From an uncultured Christensenellaceae bacterium (GTDB lineage Bacteria > Bacillota > Clostridia > Christensenellales > UBA3700): a stretch of DNA of 64,000 nucleotides. Numbering within the stretch: position 1 is the first letter of the stretch; each line of letters opens with the position of its first letter. The notes under the pieces were generated by a model. That model was not told the DNA's origin. It was given only the letters and a program-made list of their open reading frames with translations, and made no database searches. Shown here piece by piece: positions 52,009 to 63,000 of the stretch. The translations under genes and the position numbers were made by a program. The stretch lies in contig CALWGZ010000006.1 of assembly GCA_944380285.1 (NCBI GenBank), positions 1 to 64,000 of the forward strand, given 5' to 3'.

Positions 52009-52107
52009 GAGGGGGCACCATTTCGCTTATCGCTCAAATCAATGCCGACTGCAAGCAAATCGCTTGCAGTCGGCATTTTCATATGAGCGGCGAAATGGTT
52101 CCCCCTC
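52009..52107 (+). repeat. structured repeat family 1, copy C
   Basis: Arms GAGGGGGCACCATTTCGC / GCGAAATGGTTCCCCCTC. The middle CTCA/TGAG replaces GCTTG/CAAGC of copies A and B (compensatory). The conserved AATCAA / TTTTCATA loop and an inner perfect stem GCCGACTGCAAGC / GCTTGCAGTCGGC complete it. Confidence 0.88.
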
Positions 52108-52417
52108 AATACTCCCCTTCCCACGCGGCGCGCTCATTCACCATTCGCGACCGCGCAAAGTGCCCTCGTCGAAGAGCGCGGTCATTCGACGAGGGCGTTA
52201 CCAAGTCGCGCGAGAAGCGCGGTTTCGCGCGACATTTTCTGTTCCGCACCACCTTTGGGGTGCGGCTCAGTTCACGTCTTGGGCGGCTCGTTTGCACGCT
52301 TTTGCGTTTCAGAGAACGTCCGCGTACCATTGAGGTACAGCGGACAACCTCTTCACCGCAAAATCATCGCAAGTCGCTCGCCCAATACTCCGTGGTTCTG
52401 TTTATCTAATCGGTTCT
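52108..52417 (+). repeat. composite repeat modules, copy C (hairpins 2, 2', X block)
   Basis: Hairpin 2 with stem GCCCTCGTCGAA/TTCGACGAGGGC around loop GAGCGCGGTCA (52162-52196). Hairpin 2' with stem GTCGCGCGA/TCGCGCGAC around AAGCGCGGT (about 52205-52232). Hairpin CCGCACC/GGTGCGG follows, then the full 132-bp X block (52286-52417). The stretch 52418-52606 holds no recognised gene or repeat. Confidence 0.86.
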
Positions 52418-52606
52418 ACGTCAAGTTTTGATGTAGTTGTTTTTTGTCGTGTTATCAAATCGCGCGACGCGAACCATAACCTTGTCAAAATATCGTTTTT
52501 TCGCGTTTTGACTTTTTACATAGCTGTCCAACTATGCTGCCTCCACGAGGCTTTTCTGTTCCGCGCCAATTTACTTGCTTGTCTGTCACTTTCAAAGCAC
52601 AAATCA

Positions 52607-52823
52607 GACCGCGCCGCGCGTAGGTGAGCAAGCCGACAAAAAAACGGCGGATGTTTTCCGTCGGTTTGTTTGTCGGTGCTCGCAGTTGAGGCGAGCGTAT
52701 TTTGCGCAGGGGCGAACCATCGACCGCGAAGGTCAATACCCTTGGGTCTTAGCGAGCGGCGGGGTGAAGCCCCTGCGTAAAAGCCGCCGCCTCAACCTTG
52801 CTCACCTGCCCGCTTGCGCGGTC
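52607..52823. repeat. structured repeat family 4, copy C
   Basis: Outer arms GACCGCGC (52607) / GCGCGGTC and AGGTGAGCAAG / CTTGCTCACCT. Branch 1 is CCGACAAA/TTTGTCGG. Branch 2 is GTTGAGGCG/CGCCTCAAC plus TTTTGCGCAGGGGC/GCCCCTGCGTAAAA, around the conserved CAATACCC...GGTCTTAGCGAG core. Branch 2 stems differ from copy A but remain paired. Confidence 0.85.
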
Positions 52824-52839
52824 TTATAGAGTGGCGCAG

Positions 52840-52944
52840 ATTTGCGCCGCAAAGGTTGCGAGAGGGGCGGCCCAACCGGACTTGCGTCCGTGACCGCCCC
52901 CGAGACGTTCTTGTAGGCGCAAAGGTGCGCCGCTATACGCGGTT
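52840..52944 (-). repeat. structured repeat family 3 downstream of rpsR
   Basis: Minus strand: GGGGCGG-TCAC-GGAC-GCAA-GTCC-GGTTGGG-CCGCCCC (52864-52900). The same loop strands TCAC and GGTTGGG occur at 33750-33786 with the covaried stem GGCGCGG/CCGCGCC. It starts immediately after the rpsR stop and may double as its terminator. Confidence 0.78.
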
Positions 52945-53196
52945 TTACTCTGCGACGTAAGGCAACAGCCCCATATACCTCGCTCTCTTGATCGCCTGTG
53001 CGAGCATTCTTTGGTGCTTCGCGCAGACGCCGCTCATGCGCTTGGGGATGATCTTGCCCTTTTCGGTAATGTACTTGCGGAGTTTCGCGACGTCCTTGTA
53101 GTCGATCTCCTCTGCCTTGTCGACGCAGAAGTTGCAGACCTTTTTGCGCGGAACTCTCTTGATGGGTCTTTTGACAGTAGCTTTTTCTTCGCTCAT
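52945..53196 (-). CDS. rpsR: 30S ribosomal protein S18
   Basis: 83 residues. The basic core '[40 protein letters not shown]' is the S18 signature. It is the zinc-ribbon (C+) form, with 'CNFC' near residue 21 and 'CAKH' near 58. It binds S6 on the 30S platform. It is the third gene of the standard rpsF-ssb-rpsR operon, 19 bp after ssb. Confidence 0.97.
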   Translation of the reverse strand: MSEEKATVKRPIKRVPRKKVCNFCVDKAEEIDYKDVAKLRKYITEKGKIIPKRMSGVCAKHQRMLAQAIKRARYMGLLPYVAE

Positions 53197-53215
53197 TGTA
53201 GTTCTCCTTGATTAA

Positions 53216-53626
53216 TCAAAACGGAAGGTCCTCTTCGGGGGTGTCCATCCTTTCGAGCTTGGGAGCGGGAGCTTCTTCTCTCCTCGGAGCGGGAGCGGCG
53301 TTTTCGCCCTCGCCTCTTGGGGACGAGAGGAACTCGACCTCGTCGGCGGTGACCTCGACAGCGGTGCGTTTTACGCCGTCGTTGCCCTCGTAGTTGCGGA
53401 TCTGGATGCTGCCGACCACGCACACTTTCCTGCCCTTGGTCAAGATCTTGCCGCAATTTTCGCCCAGCGTTCTCCAAGCTATGACGTTGAAGTAGTCGGC
53501 TTCGTTGTTCTCTCTGCCGAAACGTCTGTTGACCGCGATCGAAAACCTGCACATAAAGATACCGGAAGAGGTGGTGCTGGTCTCGGGATCACGGGTAAGG
53601 TTGCCGATCAAAATAACTTTGTTCAT
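53216..53626 (-). CDS. ssb: single-stranded DNA-binding protein
   Basis: 136 residues. The N-terminal OB fold begins 'MNKVILIGNLTRDPE', with 'FSIAVNR' and 'WRTLGENCGKILTKGRKVCVVGSIQIR' strands. A flexible Ala/Pro/Glu linker follows. The C-terminal tip 'EEDLPF' is the acidic peptide that recruits repair and replication partners. It lies 10 bp after rpsF in the conserved operon. Confidence 0.97.
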   Translation of the reverse strand: MNKVILIGNLTRDPETSTTSSGIFMCRFSIAVNRRFGRENNEADYFNVIAWRTLGENCGKILTKGRKVCVVGSIQIRNYEGNDGVKRTAVEVTADEVEFLSSPRGEGENAAPAPRREEAPAPKLERMDTPEEDLPF

Positions 53627-53636
53627 CGTAGTGTCC

Positions 53637-53918
53637 TCACTTCTTGATGATCATGATCCTGACGATCTCGTCCATGATGCGGCTGAGACGGTTGATCTCG
53701 GCGGGGACGGTCGCAGGAGCGGTGAACGTCATCAACACATAGTAGCCTTCGGACTTGAACTTGATGTCGTAGGCGTACTTGCGCGTACCCCATTTGTCCA
53801 GAGAGACGACTTCGCCGCCGGCAGTGGTGACGACGGCGCTGAGCCTGTCGATGACCGCCTGCTTTTCATCTTCGGACAAATCGTTGTCGATGATGTACAA
53901 AAGCTCGTACTTGTTCAT
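53637..53918 (-). CDS. rpsF: 30S ribosomal protein S6
   Basis: 93 residues, the usual S6 size: 'MNKYELLYIIDNDLSEDEKQAVIDRL', 'KWGTRKYAYDIKFKSEGYYVLMTFTAP' and 'LSRIMDEIVRIMIIKK'. The ATG at 53918 has AAAGGAGG. It is first in rpsF-ssb-rpsR. A hairpin in the leader (53943-53963) is a candidate site for S6:S18 autoregulation. Confidence 0.97.
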   Translation of the reverse strand: MNKYELLYIIDNDLSEDEKQAVIDRLSAVVTTAGGEVVSLDKWGTRKYAYDIKFKSEGYYVLMTFTAPATVPAEINRLSRIMDEIVRIMIIKK

Positions 53919-53942
53919 ATAAACCTCCTTTTGGTCTGATGT

Positions 53943-53963
53943 CTCCGCCACTTGACGGCGGAG
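53943..53963 (-). promoter_or_regulatory. leader hairpin of rpsF, candidate S6:S18 site
   Basis: CTCCGCC-GTCAAGT-GGCGGAG on the minus strand, 24 nt upstream of the rpsF start codon. S6:S18 complexes bind a structured leader with a CCG element in many bacteria; assignment here is by position only. Confidence 0.4.
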
Positions 53964-53993
53964 CAAGGATCGATTTTTTCAAATCGCTTGATT

Positions 53994-54022
53994 ACTATAC
54001 CACAACGGCGCGCGGATGTAAA
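53994..54022 (-). promoter_or_regulatory. promoter for rpsF-ssb-rpsR
   Basis: Minus strand: TTTACA (54017-54022), 17-bp spacer, TATAGT (53994-53999). Confidence 0.78.
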
Positions 54023-54063
54023 GCGTTTTGACCTGCGCAAACGCGGAATTTTTGACTATACCG

Positions 54064-57000
54064 TCAATTCAACGCGTGTGCGGCGAGCCACTCGGCATAT
54101 TTGCCCCATGCGGACGCGCTTGGGTGCGTGACGTCTGCCTTGCCGACAAACTCGAACAGGCGGAGCGCCGCGATGAGCTTGCGGAAGTTGTCGGTGTCGA
54201 GCTTGGAGCCTTCATAGCTCACCAACTTGAAATTGAACACATACCTTTCGATCACGGACTTGATCAAAGCGTTGTCGCTCCAAACTATCTCGGCGCTCGA
54301 CGTATCGCCGTCCGTTACCGCCGCGCCGTTTCTCGTCGCGAGCCCTTGGACATAGCCGTTGCCGCCGCCGGCATTGCTTTCTGCTACCGCGCCGCCGAGA
54401 GTGCCGGAAGCGCCGCCGTAGGCGCGGATCGCCGCGACCGCGTTGCTGCTCTCTACGCTCGCAGCTGTCTCAGTTTCGGCATTGTCAAGGTTGAACGCGA
54501 TGCCGACCGCGTCGGTCTTACCGTCCGCGCCGGCGAAGATCAAAGCGTCCGCGACCGCTGTGCCGCCCTTTACCGTGCCGAAGTTGTTGGCGACAAGCCC
54601 TGCGAGCGCAGCCTTGCTCGCGCTCGTCGAACCGCCTGCCAACGTGCCCTCGAACGTGCAATTTTCGATCGTGCCGTGGTTCTCGATCGCGATGCCGGCG
54701 GTGACGGTGTTGTCGCCGAACGCGTCGAACACAGAGTCGACGACGGTCAGGTTGCTGACCACGCCGCCCTCGCCTATGCTCTCGATGAGCGCGGACTTGG
54801 CGCCCGTGCCCTCGTTGAACTCGAAGATGTTGCTCAACACATATTCGCCGCCGTCCAGCGTGCCGGTGAAGTCGAGCATATTGCCCTCGGCGGTGCGCCA
54901 AGCGAGCATCGCTCCCTTGCCGCCGAAGTCGATGTCGGCGGACAGCCTGTAATCGAGAGTGTTGTAGTCGGCGGTGCCGTTTTCGTTGCTCTGCAACGCG
55001 CGCCAATCGTCGAGCGAACCGAGCAGATAGGTCGTCTTGCCGTCCTCTTTATCGATATCGGGCTTGAAGTATCTCAACGTCAACATGCCGGACGCGCCGA
55101 CGATGAAGTTGCCGGACTTATCCGTGCCGCCGCCCGAAGTGGCGATTGTGAATTGTTGATATTCCTTTATCTTGGCGGAATAGGTGCCGTCGCCGTTCTC
55201 TACGAGTTTTTCTTCATCGACGAGCTGCGCGAACATACCGGACACGGCGTCGACTTCGATGTTCTCCGCCTGCAAGCAAAGCTTGTCGTACTCGCCCTGC
55301 GTCAAGCCGTACTGCTCCGCCGCTTCGTCAAAGCCCATACCCACCGTCGCGGCGCCGCCCTTCGTCGTCGGCTCGACTATCGGATGGTTGTAGGATTGAT
55401 CCGCGCCGCTTATCGTCACACCGATGTTGAGGTCGATGGGCAAAATCCTCGCCTCGATCGTATACTTCGCGAGCGTCGACCAATCGAAGCCCTGCGGCAC
55501 GGCGAGAGTGTCTATCTCCGCGAACCAGGACGCGTTGGTCAGGTTGAGGTTGCCCGACTGCGGCGCGAAGAGCAGCTTTTCGCCGCCGTATTCGGTGCCG
55601 TTCCAAGTGCCCGTCACGACGAACACTTTGGCGGAGGAATACAGCCCGGCGTCGACGCCCTCGACGCCAACTATGTCGGCATAGTCGGTCAACATCGCAT
55701 AGGCGCGCATGATCTCGGCGACGGAATAGCCTTCAAGCGGCGTTGCGACGCCGAACGGAGCCTTGTCCTCGCCTATCGTCACCGGCACGAACTCCGCGCC
55801 CTCGTCGGTGTCGACGAGACGTACGAAGTTGCCGTCCGTGTTGACAAGCACGGTGCGGACCGCGGTGTTCGCGTTGACGATCGTCACATATTTCGCCTTG
55901 TTCGCGTCGGCGGCGGCTTGCAAACTCTCATCGACGTGAACGCCGCCCAAAGTCTCCTTGTCGGCGACGACTATCGTGTCGGAGAGCCTTGCCGTCGCGT
56001 AGGCATTGCCGTCGTAATACTTGTCGGCGTTGACCGTGTCGGCTGTCTTGGGGTGGATGATCAGCGCGATGCCGTCAGAGACGGAGCTGCCGCCGCCCTC
56101 TATCTTGTATGCGACGCGGTTGTCGGTGTCGAAGGTGATGTCGCCGACCGTCGTGCCGCCTCCGCTGATCACGCCCTCGACGAAGGACTTGGAATAGTAG
56201 CCGACCGCGGTGCCGCTGACGGTGACTTCCTTTTCTTCGCCGTCCACGGTGAGCTTGACGGTGTACTCTTGCACGGTGCCGTTGTAGATGACCTCTTTGA
56301 CGGAAGCGGTGCCCTCGGCGACGATCGTGGAGCCGAAGCCGCCCAGCGCGACGACGAACGCGCCCACGCCCTGAGTGGCGGTCGCGCTGTCGTCGTATTG
56401 ATCGGCAAGCGAACTGCCAAGCGCGAACACGCCTACGACGCGGTTGAGCCCCGTGCCTACGCTGCCGCCGGGCACGGAGGTAAGGTAGCTGATGCCGTAA
56501 CCTTCCCAAATGTACTTGCCCATCTCCGCGATCGCCTCGACGGCTATCACGTTGGCGTCCTGTGAATAGATCGTATATCCGGACCTATTGGTCTCGCCGG
56601 CGGAGCCGAACACGTTGTGTCTCACGCCGTCCGACGTGAAGTCGCCCTCGGACGTGAAGTAGTATTGAATGAAGCCCTCTTCGTGCGGATCGAGCAAGTT
56701 CAGCGCGATGCCGAGCGCGTCTGCGGTCACGCCGAGATCTGCCGTAGTGTTGACATAGAGCCCGCTCACTTTCGTCGGAGTTCCGCTGCCGACGACGCCT
56801 TTGACGCCCCAAGCCGCCGCGGCGATGACTCCGCCGATGGTCAAGCCGTCCGCCTCGCCGACGATCGCGCCGCCGTCCGCTGCCAAGACGGAGCCGCTGC
56901 CGTAAGCCGCGACGCGGGTCATCGTGCCGCCGCCGAGTCCCGCAAGTCCGCCGAACGTGCCGCTTGGAGTGACGGTCTCGCCGCTTGTCGAAGTCATTTT

Positions 57001-60000
57001 GACCGCGCCCGAGACGGTCGCCGCGCAATCGGTGATCGTGCCGCGCGCGGCGTTGACGCCGGCAAGACCGCCGACATATGCCGCGCCGTCGACGACAATG
57101 CCGCCGACTATCTCGACGCCGACGTTGATCAGCGAGCCGTTGTTGAAGCCGATCGCGCCGAACACGGCGTTGCTCTCTTCAAACGCGACGCTGCATCCCA
57201 TCAATTTGAGGGTGACGTCGCGTATCGTGCCGTTGTTGACCGCGACGAGCGCGCCGAACGCATTGTAGCCGCCGCTCTGCTCCGCCTCGAGATCGCTCGG
57301 CGTGAGCTGAATCGTGTGTCCGTTGCCGTACAGCGTGCCGCCGAAGGTCACGCCCTTGCCCGCGGCGTCGAAGCCGTAGATGTCGGCGGTCAAGTAGCCG
57401 CTGCCGGAGCCGCCTTTCAAGAACGCGAGCAAGTCGTCGGCGGTCGCGATCGCCGTGCCCGCAGTCTGCGTAGCCGCGGCGAGCTGACCGGGCGCAAGCT
57501 CGGACGAAGTCAGCGAGGCGTTGGTGGACGGGATATATTGCGCTCCGTCCGCCGCCGTCGCGCCCTTGAGCACGAACTCGTAGCGGTCGGTCGCAAAGCC
57601 GTCCTCGTCATAGCCGTCGACGCCGGTGAAGGAGAAGGTCAGCGAATAGGTCGTGCGGCCCATGCCGTCGATGACCGCGCTCCAGAGGAAGTCGTTGAAG
57701 TAGAGCTTGCCGCCTTCGAGCGTGACCGGCTCGGTGTTGAGCTTGACCTCGAACAGCGAGACCAGCGCTTCGTTGAGCAGAGCGACCGCATTGCCCGCGG
57801 TGTAGCCGTCCGCGTGCAGCGGCTTGCCGCTCTCCGCGGTCGCGGTAAGCGCCGCGATCGCCGCCGCGATCGCCGCCTCGTCCGCGCCCGCGCCGGCAAG
57901 GAAGTCGAGCCCCGCCATTCCGCCGAAGCCTATCCTGTATTCGCCGAGAGCGCGCTCCGCGGTCAGCACGTTGCCCGTGCCGATCGTCAAATTGTCGATC
58001 GTGACCTCGCCGCCCTCGATCGTATAGTTGGCGGCTGTCGTCGTCCGGTTGAGCGCCGACGAGTCGAAGGTGACGCCCAGCACCTTCGGAACGATCGTGA
58101 CGCCCGAGTAGACGCCGGCAAGCGCGCCTAACGCGCCGCTCGCGTCGCCGACGATCGCGTATTCGCCCTGAACGCCCGTATTGACGGACAGCGAGAACGC
58201 ACCGTCAAAGGTCTTGTCGGTCAGCGCGGACGCGTCGACCGTGAGCGCTCTCGGGCTGATCACATAGCGCGTGGGCGCGCCGTATTCGTCGCCGGCGTCG
58301 GTGTAGGCGTAAGAAGTGTAGATGCGCGTGACGACGCCGGTGTCCCAAACATAGTTGGTGTTGGTGAAGGTCACGCCCGTCAGTCTGAACGCATATCCTC
58401 CGACCGAACCGTCCCCGTTGAGCAGGACGTTGACCGGCGCGCCCGTGACGGCGCCCTCTTCGTCGACGAAGGTCACGCCGCCCTCCGCGTCAATCGCGAA
58501 GTCGTTGTTGTTGAGAAGTACGATCCCGTCATCGACGCCGTAGAACGTGACCATCGCCCTGTCGAGCGTGGGCAGGGTCGTCGTGCCGTCGTATTCCTTG
58601 GTCAATTGCGCGATCACCGCGAACACGTCGTCGAGCTCCTTCGGCACGATCACGAGCGTGCCCGTGTAGTCGCTCATCGAGTAGTTGCCGGCAGAACCGT
58701 ACGACGAGTCGAGTTCTATCGTCAACGTGTAGGTGCCCACATTGCCGGGGACTGCATCCCAACGGAGGCGGAACCTCAACGAATCATTCGTCGAAGTTTG
58801 GGAGCCGTCCTCTTCGCTGACGCTCGTCTGCGAGAAGGGCGCGGTGACCGTGGCGGTAGACCTGCCTGCGCCGGACGCGGTACCCTCGCCTCCGAAGTCG
58901 ACGACAAAGTCTACCCTGTCGTTGAACCTCCTGTCGTATTCGCGCACGTCCTCGATCGGAGCGCCGTTCACCTCGACGCCGGTGATGCCGGTGATGACGA
59001 ATTTGTCTATCCTGCCGCCGCCCGCAAAGACCGCGTACCACTGCTCGACCGCAGTGAGTTCGCCGCTTTCAGGGTCGGTCACCCAGACGGTCTGAGCCGC
59101 CGCAAGAGCGCTGTCAACGCCGTAATTGCCGACGCCCATCGCGCCCTCTTCGCCGGCGGTATAGACCGCATAATAGTCCATCTCGCCGACGGTATATGCA
59201 ACGCTGTCGTCGACGCGGACCAACACGTTGCGCGTGCCTGCGTTGGCGCTGTCATAGTACCAATCGGGAGCGATCGTCTCGCCGTTCACGAAGCCGGTGA
59301 ACGCCGACGCCGGCGCGGTCGTGATCGCGGTCGTGCCGTCGTAGGTCTTGACGACCGTACCGTCGTTGAGCGAGAGCGGCGCGGGCGCGATCGTGAACGG
59401 GGCCTCCGCATCGGCGGGAGCGGTCACAGCGACCGCGGTGCCTGAAAGCGTGCCTTGAACAAAGAAGTTGGTCGGCGTGACGCCGTCCGCACCGAGCACG
59501 CGGTAGACGGTCATGCCGTCCGCAAGCGTGAACGAGACGACGGACACTAGCGCGGACTTGCCTATGCCGATATTCGCGGTGTCAAACGCGACCGCGATCA
59601 TATCGCGCGTCACTGTGACGTCGTTGAGCGCGGGAACTGCCGCAACAAAGAAGGTGTCTTCGGTCAGCGCGGCGGTGCCGTCGTAGGTCTTGGACAGCTG
59701 CGTGATCGTCAGTTCGACAGGCTCGATGTAGTAGATCGCGCTGTCGCCCTCGGCGTGCGGATCCGGCGTGACCGGCACGTTGGCGCCGGAAGGCAGCTCG
59801 AAGTTGCCCATGCCGACGGGGGCGAGCGCAACGCCGTACGCGCCGACGTCGGTCGGAGCCGCTTCGAGCGGAACGCCGTCCTGCATGAAGATAAGTCCTT
59901 CGGCAGTCGGAGTCAGCGTGACGACGAGCGGGGCGGGCGTCGTGCCGTCGTCCCCTGCCGGGAAGTTGACGGTCATCGTCATCACCGTGCCCTCGGGGAT

Positions 60001-63000
60001 GTCCACGTCGGCGGTGGCGTCATAGGTCTTGGCGAACTTTTGGGAGGTGATCGTCACCGCGCTTTCGTTGGCGATGACCAGCCTGCGGATGATCGCGACA
60101 TTGTCGACCTGAACGCCGCCCTCCGCCGCAGCGCCTTGGACGCAATAGTTGCCGGCGACGCCGCTCGTTGCGATCATATTGTAAGAAGTCTTTTGCACCG
60201 TCAAAGCGGTGGTGTTGATGACGACGCTCGTGTTGCCCTGCCCTTCGATGCGCGTGACGCCGTCCGAGGCGTGCGTCGCGTCGGGCGACAGATAGCTGCC
60301 TGTGATCGCGGCGGCGACTTCTTGCGGAGCGGCGGTGATCGTCGTCGCGCCCGTGAACGAAGTCGTGCCGTCATAGGTCTTGTCGACGGAAGTTATCTCG
60401 ACTGCCGCCGGAGTGATCGCATAGACGGCGGTGTGCTGCGCGCCGATGTCGTTGCCTTCTTCGTCCGTCTGAGGGGGCGGCGTGTCTTCGGGGAACACGG
60501 GGATGACCGCGTCGGTCGGGATCGCATAGTTGCCGAGCTCTTCGGTGAACGCGGTCGCCCAGACGAGATATTCGCCGACGAACAAGCCGTCAACGCCGGC
60601 GATCTGCGCGGCGCGCGACCCCTCGTCGACGCCGTAGAGCAGCGACGTGACGACGGTCTTGTCAAATGGGACCTTGGTCGTCTGATCGTATTTGTCGGTG
60701 ACGGTGACGGTCAGGACGACCGTCTCATCGCCGACCGCGGGACCTGCGTACCCCTCCTCGCCGTATCTCTTCGAGTAGAGTGCGGCGGTGATGAACACGT
60801 TGCCGCCGACAAAGCCGGCGTCGGGATTATCGGGGTCTTGCGAGCCGCCGGAGACGGACTGCTTGACGATCTCGAACACGCCGTTCGCCGCACCTTGATC
60901 GAGCGTGAAGTAGGCGTTGTCGAGAGAGACGGAGATCGTATATTCGCCGACGCCCGGCAGCTCGGCGTCGCCAGAGATGTTCACCGTGAACGAGAGCGCG
61001 GTGATGTCGCCGATCTGCGGTGTGCCGCTCGGGACGTCTCCGTCGGCAAAGCCGTATCTCAGATCCAAATCGAACACGACATCGGCAGCCGTATAGGTCG
61101 CGCCGGCGCGGTATTCGAATTGAGCGCCGTCGACCGCCTCTTTCATGCTCTTTTCCGCCGCACCGGACGTATAGCCGTAGATGTAGGTCGTGACCTCGCC
61201 GCTTCCTATCGTATACTTGTCGATGACGCCGACGCCTCCGACAACGGAATAGTCGTCCTCCCTTGTCGCGCCGTCGATGTAGTGGTTGATCTGCTCGCCG
61301 CCTACCGTCAGCACGTCATACCTTGTGCCGCCGATGGTGTAGCTCTTGATCGGGAACAGCACCTCGCCGCCGGATTGCGGCTTGGGATCGCGATAGACCG
61401 CCTCGCCGACAAAGGAGTTTTCGTTGTAGGCGCTGTCGGCAAAGCCTTCGATCGCGAACTCGGCGACGTTGTCCGCCGTATCGGTCGCGACGGTGTTGTC
61501 GAACTCCTTCTCGACGCGGGTGACGTCGAGCGCCTTGGGAGTGACCGCGAATTCGACGGAGGTCTCGCCGCCTGTATATTCGTAATTGACCTCGTCCTCC
61601 GCGGACAGCGCGACACCGACCTCGGCGGTATAGTCGCCGATCGGCAGAGTGCCGTTCATCGAATACGAACCGCCGAGAGTGACGTTGGTCGCGTCGGAAA
61701 CCGAGGGCTCGAGCGTGAGCTCATTTCCGTCTTCATCCGACACGGACGCCGAAATTTCGATGTCTTGTGCGCCGCCGTTGTAGACGTAGGAATCGCCGCT
61801 GTTCACGATCGCGTCCGCCTCGGCGGAGATGACCTGTTTGTTGACCGTGAACTTGAACGTGAGCTCGCCGCCGTCCGCGCCGAGGCCGTCCGCCCAGATA
61901 TAGTCGGGCTCGCCTCCGTTTACGCCGACGATCGTCAAGGTGACGACATAGGTGCCGGCGTTGCCGTCGTCGCCGCCCTCGCGGGCGATCGCGACGTCGA
62001 TGATCTCGGAGATTTCGTCGGCGTTGCCCCAGCCGCTGCCTTTGGACGCGCTGCCCGAGAACTTGTTGTCGCGGCGATAGGTGAACTTGTCGCCGACGTT
62101 GTTGCTCAACGACGCGCCCTCCAAGGTGAAGTAATCATCGCTGACGGTCTGCGTGATCGTGATCGAGAAGTTTTCGCCCTCGATAGTATATTGATAGATC
62201 AAGCCGACGCCGTCTATCGTCTCATCGTCGACGTAATAGTTGCCCGGGAAGTTGTCGCCCTCCGCCGCATTGGGACTGTCGCCGCTCTCGTATTTGCTCG
62301 CCTGCAAAATGTTGTAGGTCTTGTCGCCGACCTCAAGGCTGTCGACGTCCATCGTGACCTGCTTGTTTTCGCCGACGCGGGCGTTGACGAACTCGCCGCC
62401 CACCTGCAGCTTATCTTCTGTCAGCAGCCCGTCGATGTCGATCGTCGTGCTGTAGGGCGCGTTGTAGTCGAAATATTTGCGGCCGCTGTACAGCATCGTG
62501 ACCGAGGCGATCTCGACCTTGACGGGTGTGATGCCGCCGACGGCGGGCGAAACGTCCTCGACATAGTAGTTGAGGTTGTCGGCGTCGCCGTCGACGGCAA
62601 GCACGTCGTAATCGAAGCCGCCGATGTCGACCGGGGTCGTCTCGAGGACGAAGTCCTTATCCGCGCCGGAGATCAGATAGTCGTCAAACGCGCCGAGGAA
62701 GACGATGCCCTCGTCCGCGGCAATCGGAGCGTTGTCGGAAACATATGTGAACACCGTGCCGTCCGTCCGAGCCGCGCTGCCGTCGTATTGCTTGACAATG
62801 GACTTGAACTCTATCAACTTGGGCGTGATGTACAGGCGCGCGTCCGTTATATCTATATCGAACGAAGTGACGCCATTCGGCAGCGTATAGTTGTTGGACT
62901 CAAAGTCGGAGACGGTCACCGTGAGCGTATAGCCGTCTTTGCTGACGTCGATCGCGTCGCCGTTGATGGTATAGGTGAGCTTGTAGGTCGCGTCGTCGGT

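Noticed and set aside
54028..56565. 845-codon plus-strand frame opposite the giant repeat protein
   Set aside because: Antisense shadow, starts inside the rpsF promoter region and has no SD or domain.
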